Source: Tilletia caries (lineage: Eukaryota; Basidiomycota; Exobasidiomycetes; Tilletiales; Tilletiaceae). From it: 64,000 nucleotides of DNA. The first letter of the stretch is position 1. Each line of letters opens with the position of its first letter. Shown piece by piece: positions 1 through 9,895 of this stretch. A program made the position numbers and the translations under genes. The stretch covers positions 124,001 through 188,000 of the forward strand of contig JALUTQ010000009.1 in NCBI GenBank assembly GCA_032718865.1, given 5' to 3'. Below the pieces are notes generated by a model that did not search any database, had not been told where the DNA came from, and worked only from the letters and a program-made list of their open reading frames with translations.

Positions 1-395
1 TCTTCACCGCCTTCGACCGCTCCTCCCGCAGAAACCCGTGCTCCGGAAGTTCCGAAGCTGTTTTGCTCTTGCCCGTCTCAGATAAGAGATCCCATGCCGT
101 ATCGTATTTCTTGTTCATTGATTCGATCTGTCGACGGACCTGTATGGGCTCCAGCGTGCGTTCTTGTCCAGGATGAATTTCGCGTGCACAAGCTCGTAGA
201 AGGTCGTTATGCTTTATTGTGCGGCCGACGTCGTCCTGGCTGCGGCCTGGCAAAAAGAGCCTGCTGAAGATCGCGCGATTTTTTCATGTAGTTGATGAGC
301 CGCTGACGTTCTTCATCAGTCCATTGATGACGCAATCCTGACGAGCCTGCATTCGATTTCCCTCCCTTCTGTGATCCGTGGCTAGCTGCGGACAT
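1..395 (-). pseudogene. Truncated, frameshifted copy of the Myb/SANT-like transposon gene
   Basis: The first 47 residues, read from 395 downward, match the N terminus of the intact copy that starts at 1815, including the Trp-Thr-Asp-Glu-Glu-Arg stretch of the Myb/SANT-like helix. An extra A in the run near 256 (five A here, four T in the intact copy) then shifts the frame, and translation leaves the conserved sequence and stops at 207. The rest of the homology continues to base 1 in another frame and is cut by the window edge. It is a broken partner of the gene at 1815-2777 and cannot make the full DNA-binding protein unless the extra base is a sequencing error. Confidence 0.85.
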
Positions 396-2208
396 CTGCG
401 ACCTGTCCTCGCTATCCGGATGATCCTGCCGAACGGAGGTATCTATCGGAGAGCGCTGCTATCCGTGTCAAAGAAGTATCGAGTAAGTAATCTCAAAGTA
501 GCATTCTACTCTCATAGTCAAAGAGCTACTCACTGATTCCTCTCTCCCATCATCTCCCAGACTACCCTCATTACCTCCATCAGCCTCGCCATTTGTCGTG
601 TCCGGTGAGTCCAGCATGTCCGAGCAATTTTTGCTCAAGATGCGGCAAAAAAAAGGAGAGGTCCCAGTCGAATTAGGGGGTGCGGGGGTAGCGGAGAGAT
701 TACGCGTGGTCGTTGAAGATGGAGCGGCAGCTGGAGACAGGGATTGTGTCGATGCGGACGGCGTGGGACCCGGCGGATGAGCTGGTAGCTGCAGGCGAGT
801 CCGAGGAGGTGCTGCTTTCGATGACGGGGCAGCGAGACGAGGGGGGGAGACAAGGCTCTGTCAGCGTCAGAGGTAGTGGCAGCGCGAGCCGACGCCTGCG
901 CGCGTGTGGTTCTTAAAGGACGAGGCGCCATGAGGACCTTGGGACTTTGTGGGATGTGGTGAACGCGAGGGTAGGGTCATGTTCTTTGCTGACGCGTCTT
1001 CTTATCTTGTCACAGAAGGTGACGTCTCATGAATCATGCGGGGTTAGGGGGGTCCTCAAAGTACAACCGTGAGTAGCTCTCAAATTTCTAAAGCATGACT
1101 AGTTAAAATCTCTTCTCACACTGAAGCTTGAATCTCCCTCTACTCACGGTTGTACTTTGAGGACCCCCCTAACCCCGCATGATTCATGAGACGTCACCTT
1201 CTGTGACAAGATAAGAAGACGCGTCAGCAAAGAACATGATCCTACCCTCGCGTTCACCACATCCCACAAAGTCCCAAGGTCCTCATGGCGCCTCGTCCTT
1301 TAAGAACCACACGCGCGCAGGCGTCGGCTCGCGCTGCCACTACCTCTGACGCTGACAGAGCCTTGTCTCCCCCTCGTCTCGCTGCCCCGTCATCGAAAGC
1401 AGCACCTCCTCGGACTCGCCTGCAGCTACCAGCTCATCCGCCGGGTCCCACGCCGTCCGCATCGACACAATCCCTGTCTCCAGCTGCCGCTCCATCTTCA
1501 ACGACCACGCGTAATCTCTCCGCTACCCCCGCACCCCCTAATTCGACTGGGACCTCTCCTTTTTGCCGCATCTTGAGCAAAATTGCTCGGACATGCTGGA
1601 CTCACCGGACACGACAAATGGCGAGGCTGATGGAGGTAATGAGGGTAGTCTGGGAGATGATGGGAGAGAGGAATCAGTGAGTAGCTCTTTGACTATGAGA
1701 GTAGAATGCTACTTTGAGATTACTTACTCGATACTTCTTTGACACGGATAGCAGCGCTCTCCGATAGATACCTCCGTTCGGCAGGATCATCCGGATAGCG
1801 AGGACAGGTCGCAGATGTCCGCAGCTAGCCACGGATCACAGAAGGGAGGGAAATCGAATGCAGGCTCGTCAGGATTGCGTCATCAATGGACTGATGAAGA
1901 ACGTCAGCGGCTCATCAACTACATGAAAAAATCGCGCGATCTTCAGCAGGCTCTTTTGCCAGGCCGCAGCCAGGACGACGTCGGCCGCACAATAAAGCAT
2001 AACGACCTTCTACGAGCTTGTGCACGCGAAATTCATCCTGGACAAGAACGCACGCTGGAGCCCATACAGGTCCGTCGACAGATCGAATCAATGAACAAGA
2101 AATACGATACGGCATGGGATCTCTTATCTGAGACGGGCAAGAGCAAAACAGCTTCGGAACTTCCGGAGCACGGGTTTCTGCGGGAGGAGCGGTCGAAGGC
2201 GGTGAAGA
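1..2208. repeat. Large near-perfect inverted repeat (palindrome) of transposon DNA
   Basis: Bases 1-1075 are the reverse complement of about 1141-2208, with a 65-bp unpaired spacer at 1076-1140. The pairing is base-for-base near the centre (position x pairs with 2216-x) and shifts by a few bases further out because of small indels, for example 7 G versus 5 C in a homopolymer near 840 and one extra A near 256. The left arm is cut by the window edge, so the true palindrome may be longer. Both arms carry the 5' half of the same Myb/SANT-like gene. This is read directly from the sequence. Whether it is a biological inverted duplication or an assembly artefact cannot be told from sequence alone. 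Confidence 0.93.
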
Positions 2209-2777
2209 AGTGCTGGTTTTTTGAGGATTGGCATGAGATGCGCCGAGACCGCAAAGCAACGGCCCCGGAAAAAATCAGAGTAGCTGGCGGGGAGGGCTCG
2301 GTGCGTGTGGGACGGGGCGGTATGCGCCGCAGGGACTCTGACGACCTCATGGACGATCTTTTGAGCCCAGAAGCAGAAGGAGAAGAAGATGACGAGAGCG
2401 AGGGCGGGACTCACCAAAGCGCGGGAGAAGACAACGAAGAGGACAACGGTCGATTATTCAAGAAGGCCAAGACCGCAAAATCGACAAACTCGACTTCCAA
2501 GCCGCCAATCAGCTCGTCGTCTACAACAGCGGCGGCGGGTGGAAGCAAGCGCTCTCACGGCTCCTCGTCGGCAGTGGACACACTTGCAGCTAGTATGCGC
2601 GAGTCCATGAAGGAAAGGGAGGAGCGGTCGCAGGCTCGCGATCGAATGGAACAGGACAAGATCGACATTGCCAGAATGGAAGCAGAGACGCGCCGGATGG
2701 AAGCTGAAACTGCAAGAGACATGCAGCGTCAGCAGACAGAGCTACTCAAGGCCATGATGAACAAGTTCACATCGTAA
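1815..2777 (+). CDS. Myb/SANT-like DNA-binding protein of Harbinger transposon
   Basis: This is a 320-residue accessory protein of the Harbinger element. Residues about 22-110 form a Myb/SANT-like domain with regularly spaced tryptophan and helix-forming charged residues. An acidic, low-complexity middle (about 185-215) follows, and the C-terminal helix (about 260-315) is strongly charged and likely coiled coil. In known PIF/Harbinger systems this partner binds the transposon ends and carries the transposase into the nucleus; that role is inferred here. ATG 1815 is used. An upstream coding exon may exist, because an open acidic reading frame ends at a GTGAGT donor (1677) and an AG acceptor lies immediately before 1815. 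The frame is intact, unlike the inverted copy at 395. Confidence 0.75.
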   Translation: MSAASHGSQKGGKSNAGSSGLRHQWTDEERQRLINYMKKSRDLQQALLPGRSQDDVGRTIKHNDLLRACAREIHPGQERTLEPIQVRRQIESMNKKYDTAWDLLSETGKSKTASELPEHGFLREERSKAVKKCWFFEDWHEMRRDRKATAPEKIRVAGGEGSVRVGRGGMRRRDSDDLMDDLLSPEAEGEEDDESEGGTHQSAGEDNEEDNGRLFKKAKTAKSTNSTSKPPISSSSTTAAAGGSKRSHGSSSAVDTLAASMRESMKEREERSQARDRMEQDKIDIARMEAETRRMEAETARDMQRQQTELLKAMMNKFTS

Positions 2778-2835
2778 GATGAGAGATTACAGCAATTCAA
2801 TGTACATTTATTTGGGAACAACCTGTTGCTGTCTT

Positions 2836-4331
2836 TTAAGTCAAAATGCGCCTGTCCATCTGCCTCTGCTCCAAAATAACAAGCTGCTGCCTGCTAAGCT
2901 CCTTGAACCTCGATCTCCAGGTGGTGTCCTCGAACGTCAAACCTTTCGCGCGATTAAGCGAGTCGTGTAGTGCTTCGCGCCGCTCCTTTGCTGCATCGAT
3001 GCGTATATCGTCTCGGTCGGCGAGTGAATATTGCTGGGCCTCGAACTGCTGACGTTCCAGCCAGGATTGATGCGAGGTCTGGCGCTGCGCCACTGCAGCG
3101 CGCTCAATGTCCTCGTCTTGCGCGCTGAACCAATCATAGTCGGCGGCTACCATGGCCCTCTCCAGACCCTCCTTCACGTAGTGCAAATATCGGCCAGCTG
3201 CGTCGTTGATCATTGCCAGATTGTGCGCAACAAGGGCCGCCAAAATGAAGTCGTGCGCATATGATTCCGCGTCCGTAGACGAAAGAAGACCCCTGTATCC
3301 CTTCAGCGCTGGGAATCGTCCTTTGACGTAGGCCATCGCGTGCTCGCTTCGGATTCGAATGCTTGAAAGGTAATAGTTGAAGCGCCGGAAGTCGACGGAT
3401 TTGGTGGCCGCCATGTGCTGATACGGGGAGACGAGGTAGGGGGCATACGGGTAGCCCAAATCCGCCCAGATCCATTCTCCTGCGCCCAAATATTTGGCTG
3501 GACCCTCAACGATCGACGAGCAAGACCATGCCCTCGAGTCCGAAGAAGCACCGCGATGACCGACGACATAGCTGATGATTCGCAAGGTGTGGACCATGGT
3601 GACAAGTTGGACGTTGAATGAAAATTGGTGCTTTCGATTCATAAACGCGTCGCCGTGATCAAGCCCGGGAGCCCATGCGCAGTTGATGTGGACACCGTCC
3701 ACAGACGCAAAGCCGTCACGCCACTCAGGCACCCCACAACGGTCCTCCACCCAAGTCTTGCTTTTTCTCCTTCTCTGCCTGATTTGGCCAGCAGAACGCG
3801 CTCCTCGAGCTTGCAGAGCGCTTGTACTGTGCGACGTGTGAAGTTGATGATGGACCCCTCTGAGAACCCGCTGACCTCGGCCGTGTTCTTGACTGATGCG
3901 CCGTTCCCGTCGTGGCCAAAACGAAACATGGCCACGGCAACCTGATCCTCCACCGATGCAGGACGTCCTCGAACCGGGCGGAAAATCGGATCTTCGGCCA
4001 AAATTGCGACAATACGATGAAAGGCCTCTGGCTCCATGCGGACGAGCTGGCGGAAACGCAAATGATCACCGGCTTTTTCGTAGGCCACCAGGCGCTGACC
4101 GAGGGTTACGTCAACACGTGCAACCGGAGCGCGATCCCGCAGATATCGTTGTTGCTGCAAAACTTGGATGGCTTGCACGGCAAGGGTCGCATCGACGATA
4201 GCATCGTCGGCCCGCTCCGCATCGTCATGCTGATCCTCCTCCTCCGCATCGCGCAGCAGGCCATCCGCGTATACAATTGACGCGCAGACAATTCCTTCTT
4301 CAAGTTGAGTGCGAGCTGACCGTCGTGGCAT
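2836..4331 (-). pseudogene. PIF/Harbinger DDE transposase, reading frame disrupted
   Basis: The N-terminal part (ATG 4331 or 4457, to about 3745) holds a helical region that ends in the Harbinger helix-turn-helix-like block. The C-terminal part (about 3745-2836) holds the DDE nuclease: a VDGVHI block with the first Asp, an RKHQFSFNVQ block, a DSRAW block, WADLGYPY with a second acidic site, and RSEHAMAYVKGRFPAL with the catalytic Glu. The two halves lie in different frames, and a short Trp-Pro-rich piece between them reads in the third frame. The gene therefore either has a small unrecognised intron near 3740-3790 or has been inactivated by indels. ATG 4331 avoids a poly-Phe run that begins at 4457. 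It is convergent with the Myb-like gene. Confidence 0.75.
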
Positions 4332-4591
4332 CTGTTTGGATTGAAATGAGACTATGGGAGAAGTGAAATGAGGTCGAGCTGATGAGGTCGAGGAGGTCGC
4401 AGTCGAGGTCGAAGTCCAGCAAAAAGCCAAGGAAAAAAAAAAGAAAAAAAACCTCATTTGTCACAACATCTCATACCAGGACACGTGAGATGCGCTTCTC
4501 ATAAGAAGATGAGGATCATGATGTCACAAAGCGTGATAAGTCCGAAAATATGTCACATTATGTCACATTTTGCCCAACCTTGAATCTCCCT

Positions 4592-4665
4592 TAGCTCTCA
4601 AATTTCTAAAGCATGACTAGCTAAAATCTCTTCTCACACTGAAGCTTGAATCTCCCTCCGCTCAC
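4592..4665. repeat. Second copy of the palindrome-spacer sequence
   Basis: About 74 bp beginning TAGCTCTCAAATTTC is repeated almost exactly at 1074-1147, in the spacer and inner edge of the palindrome, with about three substitutions. It lies directly beyond the transposase promoter side of the Harbinger element. The same sequence at both edges suggests that it is either part of the element's ends or a host repeat into which the element moved. The short string TTGAATCTCCCT occurs again just upstream at 4580. Confidence 0.8.
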
Positions 4666-4698
4666 CTTCACACCGAGCAGTGAGCACCCACTCGCTCG

Positions 4699-5203
4699 GG
4701 AGGGCCTTGTTTCCCCGAAGCGACAAGGCGGCGACAAGCCGCCCCGAACCGGAGGTTCGGCGATTAAGCGCGATCGGGGCGCGCTCGGGCGCGATTTGAC
4801 TACTATCTTTAGCACGCTCACGTTGAGCGTGTTCAGATATTGCAATAGATTGAGACAGACATCAACTTTCCCTCATAGTGCAGCGGTCAGTGATGCAGCT
4901 TGCCATTGTACAAGTCTATGGTTAGATTCCCATTTCGATCATTCTTTTTTCCCTTTTTTCCTCTTTTTTCGACTTGGTCGCTAAGTTAGGATAACAGTCA
5001 CCATTTTTTTTGCGGGTTAGAGTTAGCGCGTAGCGGGCAGGATTAGACATGATTGCAATGGAGACGGACAAGACTGTCCTTTTGGTTGGGGGGGTTCCGG
5101 GGGCAAAGCCCCCCCGCCGAGCTGGAAGTGGGGTCACGTGTACCAGGGATTGGCACTGTTAAATCGCCGAATCACCGCTCAGGATTCGGGGAAACAAGGC
5201 CGT
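4699..5203. mobile_element. Short non-autonomous TIR element (MITE-like), 505 bp
   Basis: A 17-bp perfect inverted repeat, GGCCTTGTTTCCCCGAA, lies at 4703-4719 and 5185-5201. The flanks carry an 11-bp direct repeat, CCACTCGCTCG, at 4688-4698 and 5204-5214, which looks like a target-site duplication. A subterminal string TTCGGCGATT is also inverted at both ends. No coding capacity is visible. A G-rich and C-rich hairpin sits near 5088-5122. A duplication of 9-11 bp would fit Mutator-like elements better than Harbinger. An A-box/B-box-like, tRNA-resembling segment lies at about 4875-4945, followed by T runs, but it does not fold as a good tRNA. Confidence 0.7.
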
Positions 5204-5214
5204 CCACTCGCTCG

Positions 5215-6608
5215 CAGCATCATCACCTAGCCTCATTGACTCAGGCGTGTCTATGCGGTCGCGGCAACGGCGTTGCCGCAGTGTCACGTGGCAAATTTAT
5301 CGGCCGAGATGAATTCAATTAGAGAGCAGACAGAGACACCGCGATAGACAGCCTGAGAACACTTGTAAGGAGCTACCCGGACTGCCACCTCCGCAGGGGA
5401 CTTAGACGAAATTGACCGAATCCACCACTCACATACCTGACCCCTCGTCACACTTCATCCTCGCACCTCGACCAAACTCACGATGAGCACATACGCATAC
5501 TGTCATCCTCTCAAGCATCCTATCTGCGCGCTGCTGCTTGGTTAGTTCGGAGGATTGCGTCCACTGACCTCCTCCTCTTGTCTCCGCAGTGCGCAGTATT
5601 CAAACTCCTCACATCCAGCTGACAGCTCCCAAGTCCCACTTTTTGTTTCCTTTCTCATACAGCTAACATCTGCTACACTTCCGCTTATCTTCTTTGAGCC
5701 CTTTGCCTCTCGCGCCCAACACGACGCGTACCTAGATGTCGCTGCTTGCTCAATGCTCTCGTCTTCCTTGTCCTCCCCTTCTGCATTCCTCTCACAGGTC
5801 ACAACGTCTACTTGCTTCTCTCCCTTTGCAGTTTGCCTTTCTTACACCGATCGCAGGGCCCTCCACAACTTCAAGGTATGTGTGCCCATCCACCTTCGGC
5901 TGCCGCAGATCTTCTCACTCACTCACTCACTCACTCACTTCTCGTTCACGTTGACAGACTCATCAACCAGGCTAGCCATGACCGGTGTTCTCCTGCAATC
6001 TCGAGCGAGCCGCTGTCGGTCCTCCGGCCTCCCACTTACACAGCACACTCGTTCTCACTTCTCGAGCCAGAAGAATGTCTTTCACCTATTCATTGTTGGC
6101 ACTTGGCATAGCATTTATCTGCAATCCACTTCATCGTTTTCAATGTCCAATATGCTGTCTGAAGGCTGAGAGTAAGGAGCAGAAGCAAGCTAGAAATGTA
6201 CATAGGTAGACAGTGGTGGATTGCGGTCTATTTCGTCTAAGTTCTGTGTGGAAATGGCAGTCCGGGTCGCTCCTTGAAAGTGTGCTCAGGCGTGTTTGTG
6301 CACGCCGCGGCTTCTGGCCATTGAACAATTCATTACGGCCGAGAGAGCATCACGTGAGCGACATTACAGCACACACACACGCCTGAGTTTCTGAGGCTAA
6401 TCATCACCGCCCAGAAATCTGTCGCAGTCGTCCCACTCTCTCTTTTGCACTCGTTTCGCGTTCCATACATAAACTGCCACCACACACAGCGGCAGGCCTT
6501 ACTTTCCTTTCGTCCTTTCTCTCTGCTTCGTCTACCTTACCTTCTCTTTGACTCTAATCGGAACCTCGACCTGAAGACCGCACCAACATCTCATCGTCTC
6601 ATCTAATC
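5215..6608. other. Gene-poor interval upstream of the protease
   Basis: No gene is supported. A 204-codon open frame (5555-6169) has no recognisable domain and is composed of Ser/Leu-rich low-complexity sequence. Possible splice sites occur (for example a CGCAG acceptor near 5590) but do not build a convincing protein. A (CACT)n tract lies at about 5916-5940, and a small palindrome GCGGCAACGGCGTTGCCGC lies near 5260. Pyrimidine-rich sequence at 6490-6600 probably belongs to the promoter and 5' leader of the protease at 6609. Confidence 0.5.
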
Positions 6609-8351
6609 ATGCGCTTCCAAGGAACCGCCTTGCTGACGGCAGCAGCCACCCTGCTCGCCAGCACCCATCTCGTACAAGCCGCGCCCTCGTCCCTGCACCA
6701 GCAACAAGGCCGGGCCGACACCATCGCCCACTCCAGCGGCGAGATTCATCTCCTCCGTCGCCGAGCAGGCCGCAAGGACGGCGTCCCGCTCCACGAGCAT
6801 CTGAACGGGGAACGTACCCGGCTCAGGAACAAGTACAAGGGCCACAAGGCCCGCGTCGCTGCTCGTGAGGCTGCATCTGAACAGGGGCAGACGCTCGAGA
6901 GCCGAGATGGGTCTACGAATTTCGGTGTGCAAACTAATACGCTGTACGTCGAGCCTTTCCCCCTATCTACCTTCCGCTTCAGTAATGCTTGTACTGACCC
7001 CCGTTTCTCTTTCCCTTAACGCCAATGCAACAAAACAGGTACTACGCCGCCGTGACTGTCGGCACCCCAGCGAAGTCCTACCCCGTCGGCATCGACTCCG
7101 GCTCGTCCGACCTCTGGATCTCTGGCCAAAATTGGAACGGCGACTCCGTCTCCTCCAGTTTCAAGCGGAACGGGAACCCATTCACTATTAAGTACCAGGA
7201 CGGGACGAGCGTGACGGGCTATCAGGGGTTGGACACCGTCACCTTTGCCGGATACACCGCCACGACTGCGTTGAGTGTGGGAACGCAGTTGTCGCAGGGT
7301 GCTGCGCCAGCGCCCGCGGATGGCATCTTTGGCTTTGGTTGGCCTACGTGAGTTTTTTTTCTTTTTGCTTGGGGCGGTACATGGAAGCCGAATTGGAGCT
7401 GATTCTTCTCTCCCTATTTTGCGGCAACTTGCACCATATCAGACTTGCCACGGGTAATGAAGACCCCTTCTGGATTTCGTCGGGAGCGAATGTCTTCAGC
7501 AGTGAGTTGTGCAAGCGTCGGCCACACTCGAATCGAGGCCTGGCAATTGGTGAACTGACATGTCTCTTTTTGTTTCCTTAGTGTACCTCGCCTCATCGGA
7601 CGACTTCAGGAACTCGTATGCCTACGGCGGGGTCATCAACCTCGGCCAACCCAACAGCTCCCTCTACACAGGCTCGATCAACTACGTCCCCATTACCCGT
7701 AAGGTGTACTGGACAGTCGAGCTCCAAGCCTTCGGCGTCGGCGACACCCAACTCCAGCTCTACCAGGACCAGCCGGCGGTGATTGACTCGGGCACATCCC
7801 TGATCGGCGCACCGGACAGGATCGTATCCAACTTCTACGCCTCGATCCCGAATGCGCGGAACGTCTCTGGTTCGGAGGGCTTCTACGAGTACCCGTGCTC
7901 AGATTCCAACCTAGGCATCCAGATGACCTTCGGCGGGCAGGCGTACTCGATCCCGGATGCGAACTTCGTCTTTGACCAAGGCACGGACGAGAACTACTGT
8001 GTCGGAGCCCTCTTTGGGAACGGGGAGGATGGCACGGGCGCAGATCAGCAGTTCATCGTGGGTGACTCGTTCATGCGGGGTGTGTACACCGTCTTCGACG
8101 GGCCCAAGGCGTCTGTCGGATTTGCTCAGCTCTCGAGTAGCGCACCTACCACCGGGCCCGACTTTGTCGCCTCGGGCTCGCACGGATCCAACAGCAACGG
8201 TGGCAGTGGCAGCGGGAACAGTGGGAGCGGTAGCGGCGGCGGCATCTTCGGTGGTGCCCAAAGTTCTGTCCCAGCTCCTCGGTCGATGGTGAGTGCGTTG
8301 TTAATGGGCGGAGTGAGCGTGGCGGGAGCCTTCCTGGTGCTCGGTGCATGA
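6609..8351 (+). CDS. Secreted pepsin-like aspartyl protease, probably GPI-anchored
   Basis: This A1-family aspartic endopeptidase has exons 6609-6943, 7039-7347, 7443-7501 and 7582-8351, giving 490 residues. A signal peptide covers about residues 1-24. A basic propeptide follows, and the mature two-lobed protease has catalytic loops DSGSSDLW (Asp131) and IDSGTS (Asp303). The first loop has Ser in place of the usual Thr, a known tolerated variant. The C terminus has a Ser/Gly-rich linker and a hydrophobic tail with no charged residue, which fits a GPI-attachment signal of the yapsin type. It would act at the cell surface or wall. Introns are 80-95 nt. The neighbour at 9896-11945 is a diverged paralogue in the same orientation, so a tandem duplication is likely. 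Confidence 0.92.
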
Positions 8352-9038
8352 ACAGCATAAACACACATACGGCGCCTTCTCGCAACCCACGACCAGAAAG
8401 GGTCGCATTCGACGTACATATTCAAGGCGGAAGAAATCGGAGGGACGGAATCTTCATTCGATAACAACAACAACAACATCAGTACATACTGCCAGCATCT
8501 GGATCAGCAACGGCCCACCTTTCTTCGTCTATATCTACTTTCTACTCGGGCGCTATGATGATGGTCATGGACTATACTATACGACCACCATTGGGCCCGA
8601 GTCTCCCCTTATTGAAGGCCAATCAAATCGACATTATTTTGGATTACCCACAGTAGTGCCTGCCTGCTTCAGTAGTGCTTCCCGCCAGCATGAGTCACCT
8701 AGTCACGCTGCACGCACGCACACGCTCGCCTCTCTCTCAATCTCCACCTTCCCAAGTTCGCAAGCGAATGAATAAAAGCAGTGCGGGATCCTGATTAAAT
8801 TACTCGTCCGAGTTTGAAGCACTCGGATGAAGACAGGCGGGCTTGATGCTGGCTGCAGGCTGAGGCACTGAGGGCTGGGCACAGCCTGCCGCCTGCAGGT
8901 TGTTTGGATGTGGACTCGCTCGACGTCGATGAGCTTGACCTCGACGTCGACTCCTCCTCTTATTCGTGCGCGCGGAACGGGCAAGGCAAAGCAACTCGTG
9001 TTCTTCTCATTTCGTTGGAGCTGGACTTCTCATTACAT
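8352..9038. other. Intergenic region between the two proteases
   Basis: This holds the 3' end of the first protease and the upstream region of the second. I see no supported gene. The sequence after about 8880 contains short repeats of GTCGA, and a possible ATG for a signal-peptide exon of the second protease lies at 9039. Confidence 0.5.
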
Positions 9039-9229
9039 ATGCGAATCACTTTCTCAACACCGGGATCAACGACGGCGGCGGCGGCGGGACCAAGGCTGCG
9101 GAGGAGGCGGAGGAGATTAGGCCTCACAGCCCCCATCCTCATCCTGCTCGCTGTCGCTGGTGTGAGCCACTCAGCACCGCTCTCATCGCTCCCACGCTCA
9201 GGTGGTGTTCACTGGTCAGAATGGCGTTC

Positions 9230-9890
9230 AATTTTGGCCTCAATTCACACTGCAAAATGTCAACGGCGTGAGGCAAATTGGCGTGAACTTGCGCGCGGGA
9301 CTTCACGCCATCTATCAATTGAACGGGTTTGGCTTGAAATGAACGGATTGAGTGAGCGCAGTCAGAAATGAGACGCGACACGTCAGTCAGTATGGGTGTC
9401 ACACGTCGTCTGGCTCTCGACATGAAATGAGGTGAAAATTCCCCCCTGGTTACCTGATCTGCTGATCACCCTGGACACATACTCGTACATATATCCGGCG
9501 AGGAGCGAGTGTGCTGTATGTAGTTGCTTGATGCTCGATGCTTGTTGTTGTATGTGTATGCACGCAAGCGCACTAAATAAGCAGCGAGCTGCTCTAACGT
9601 CTGCCCTGCTTGTAATGAGGTGAAAAACTGATGGAAAAAAACTGAAAAAAAACTCTCACTGAGACGCCGCAAAACTGGGTCTGTGTTGTGGTTTCGGCTC
9701 CGCGCCAGCAATGGCGTGAATGAAATCCGGCCAAAATGCTGGATTTGGCCCACGCCATTTTTCTATTAAGTAGCAGCGGCGTGAGCTCACGACTGGCGTG
9801 AACTCAAGCGGCGTGAGAAGTGTCAAGTGAACAGAACAGGCGTGAACTGACGCCAAAAAAAATTCACGCCGAAATTTTGGCGTGAGAGCC
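9230..9890. mobile_element. Non-autonomous element with GGCGTGA subterminal repeats
   Basis: About ten copies of GGCGTGA or its complement TCACGCC are grouped in two clusters, one at about 9262-9310 and one at about 9708-9888. A core of about 400 bp between them almost lacks the motif. Crowded short motifs near both ends and an empty middle are typical of the transposase-binding subterminal repeats of hAT-like or similar DNA transposons. Exact termini and a target duplication were not found. It lies between a possible signal-peptide exon (9039-9198) and the body of the second protease, so it may sit inside an intron of that gene. Confidence 0.55.
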
Positions 9891-9895
9891 GCCCG

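Larger units (their letters stand above)
1141..4591. mobile_element. PIF/Harbinger-like DNA transposon with two convergent genes
   Basis: The element carries a Myb/SANT-like protein gene (+, 1815-2777) and a DDE transposase gene (-, ending at 2836), which converge with 58 bp between their stop codons. This two-protein layout, transposase plus Myb-like nuclear-import or DNA-binding partner, is the hallmark of the PIF/Harbinger superfamily. The limits given are approximate: the left edge is where the palindrome begins, and the right edge is where a 74-bp sequence seen in the palindrome spacer recurs (4592-4665). I could not find a clean terminal inverted repeat or a 3-bp target duplication by eye. 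Confidence 0.7.

Noticed and set aside
1285..1680. 131-codon + frame with an inverted partner at 635-931 (-)
   Set aside because: The protein is Pro/Ser/Thr low complexity and diverges between the arms after a 2-base indel. Another frame over the same DNA looks more protein-like and ends at a splice donor, so this frame is probably a shadow.
4871..4945. tRNA-like segment with A-box and B-box strings
   Set aside because: The acceptor stem does not pair, the T stem has a mismatch and the anticodon loop would be 8 nt. At best it is a degenerate Pol III remnant inside the TIR element.
5555..6169. 204-codon + open frame
   Set aside because: Ser/Leu-rich low complexity, interrupted by a CACT microsatellite, with no domain and equally long frames on overlapping registers.
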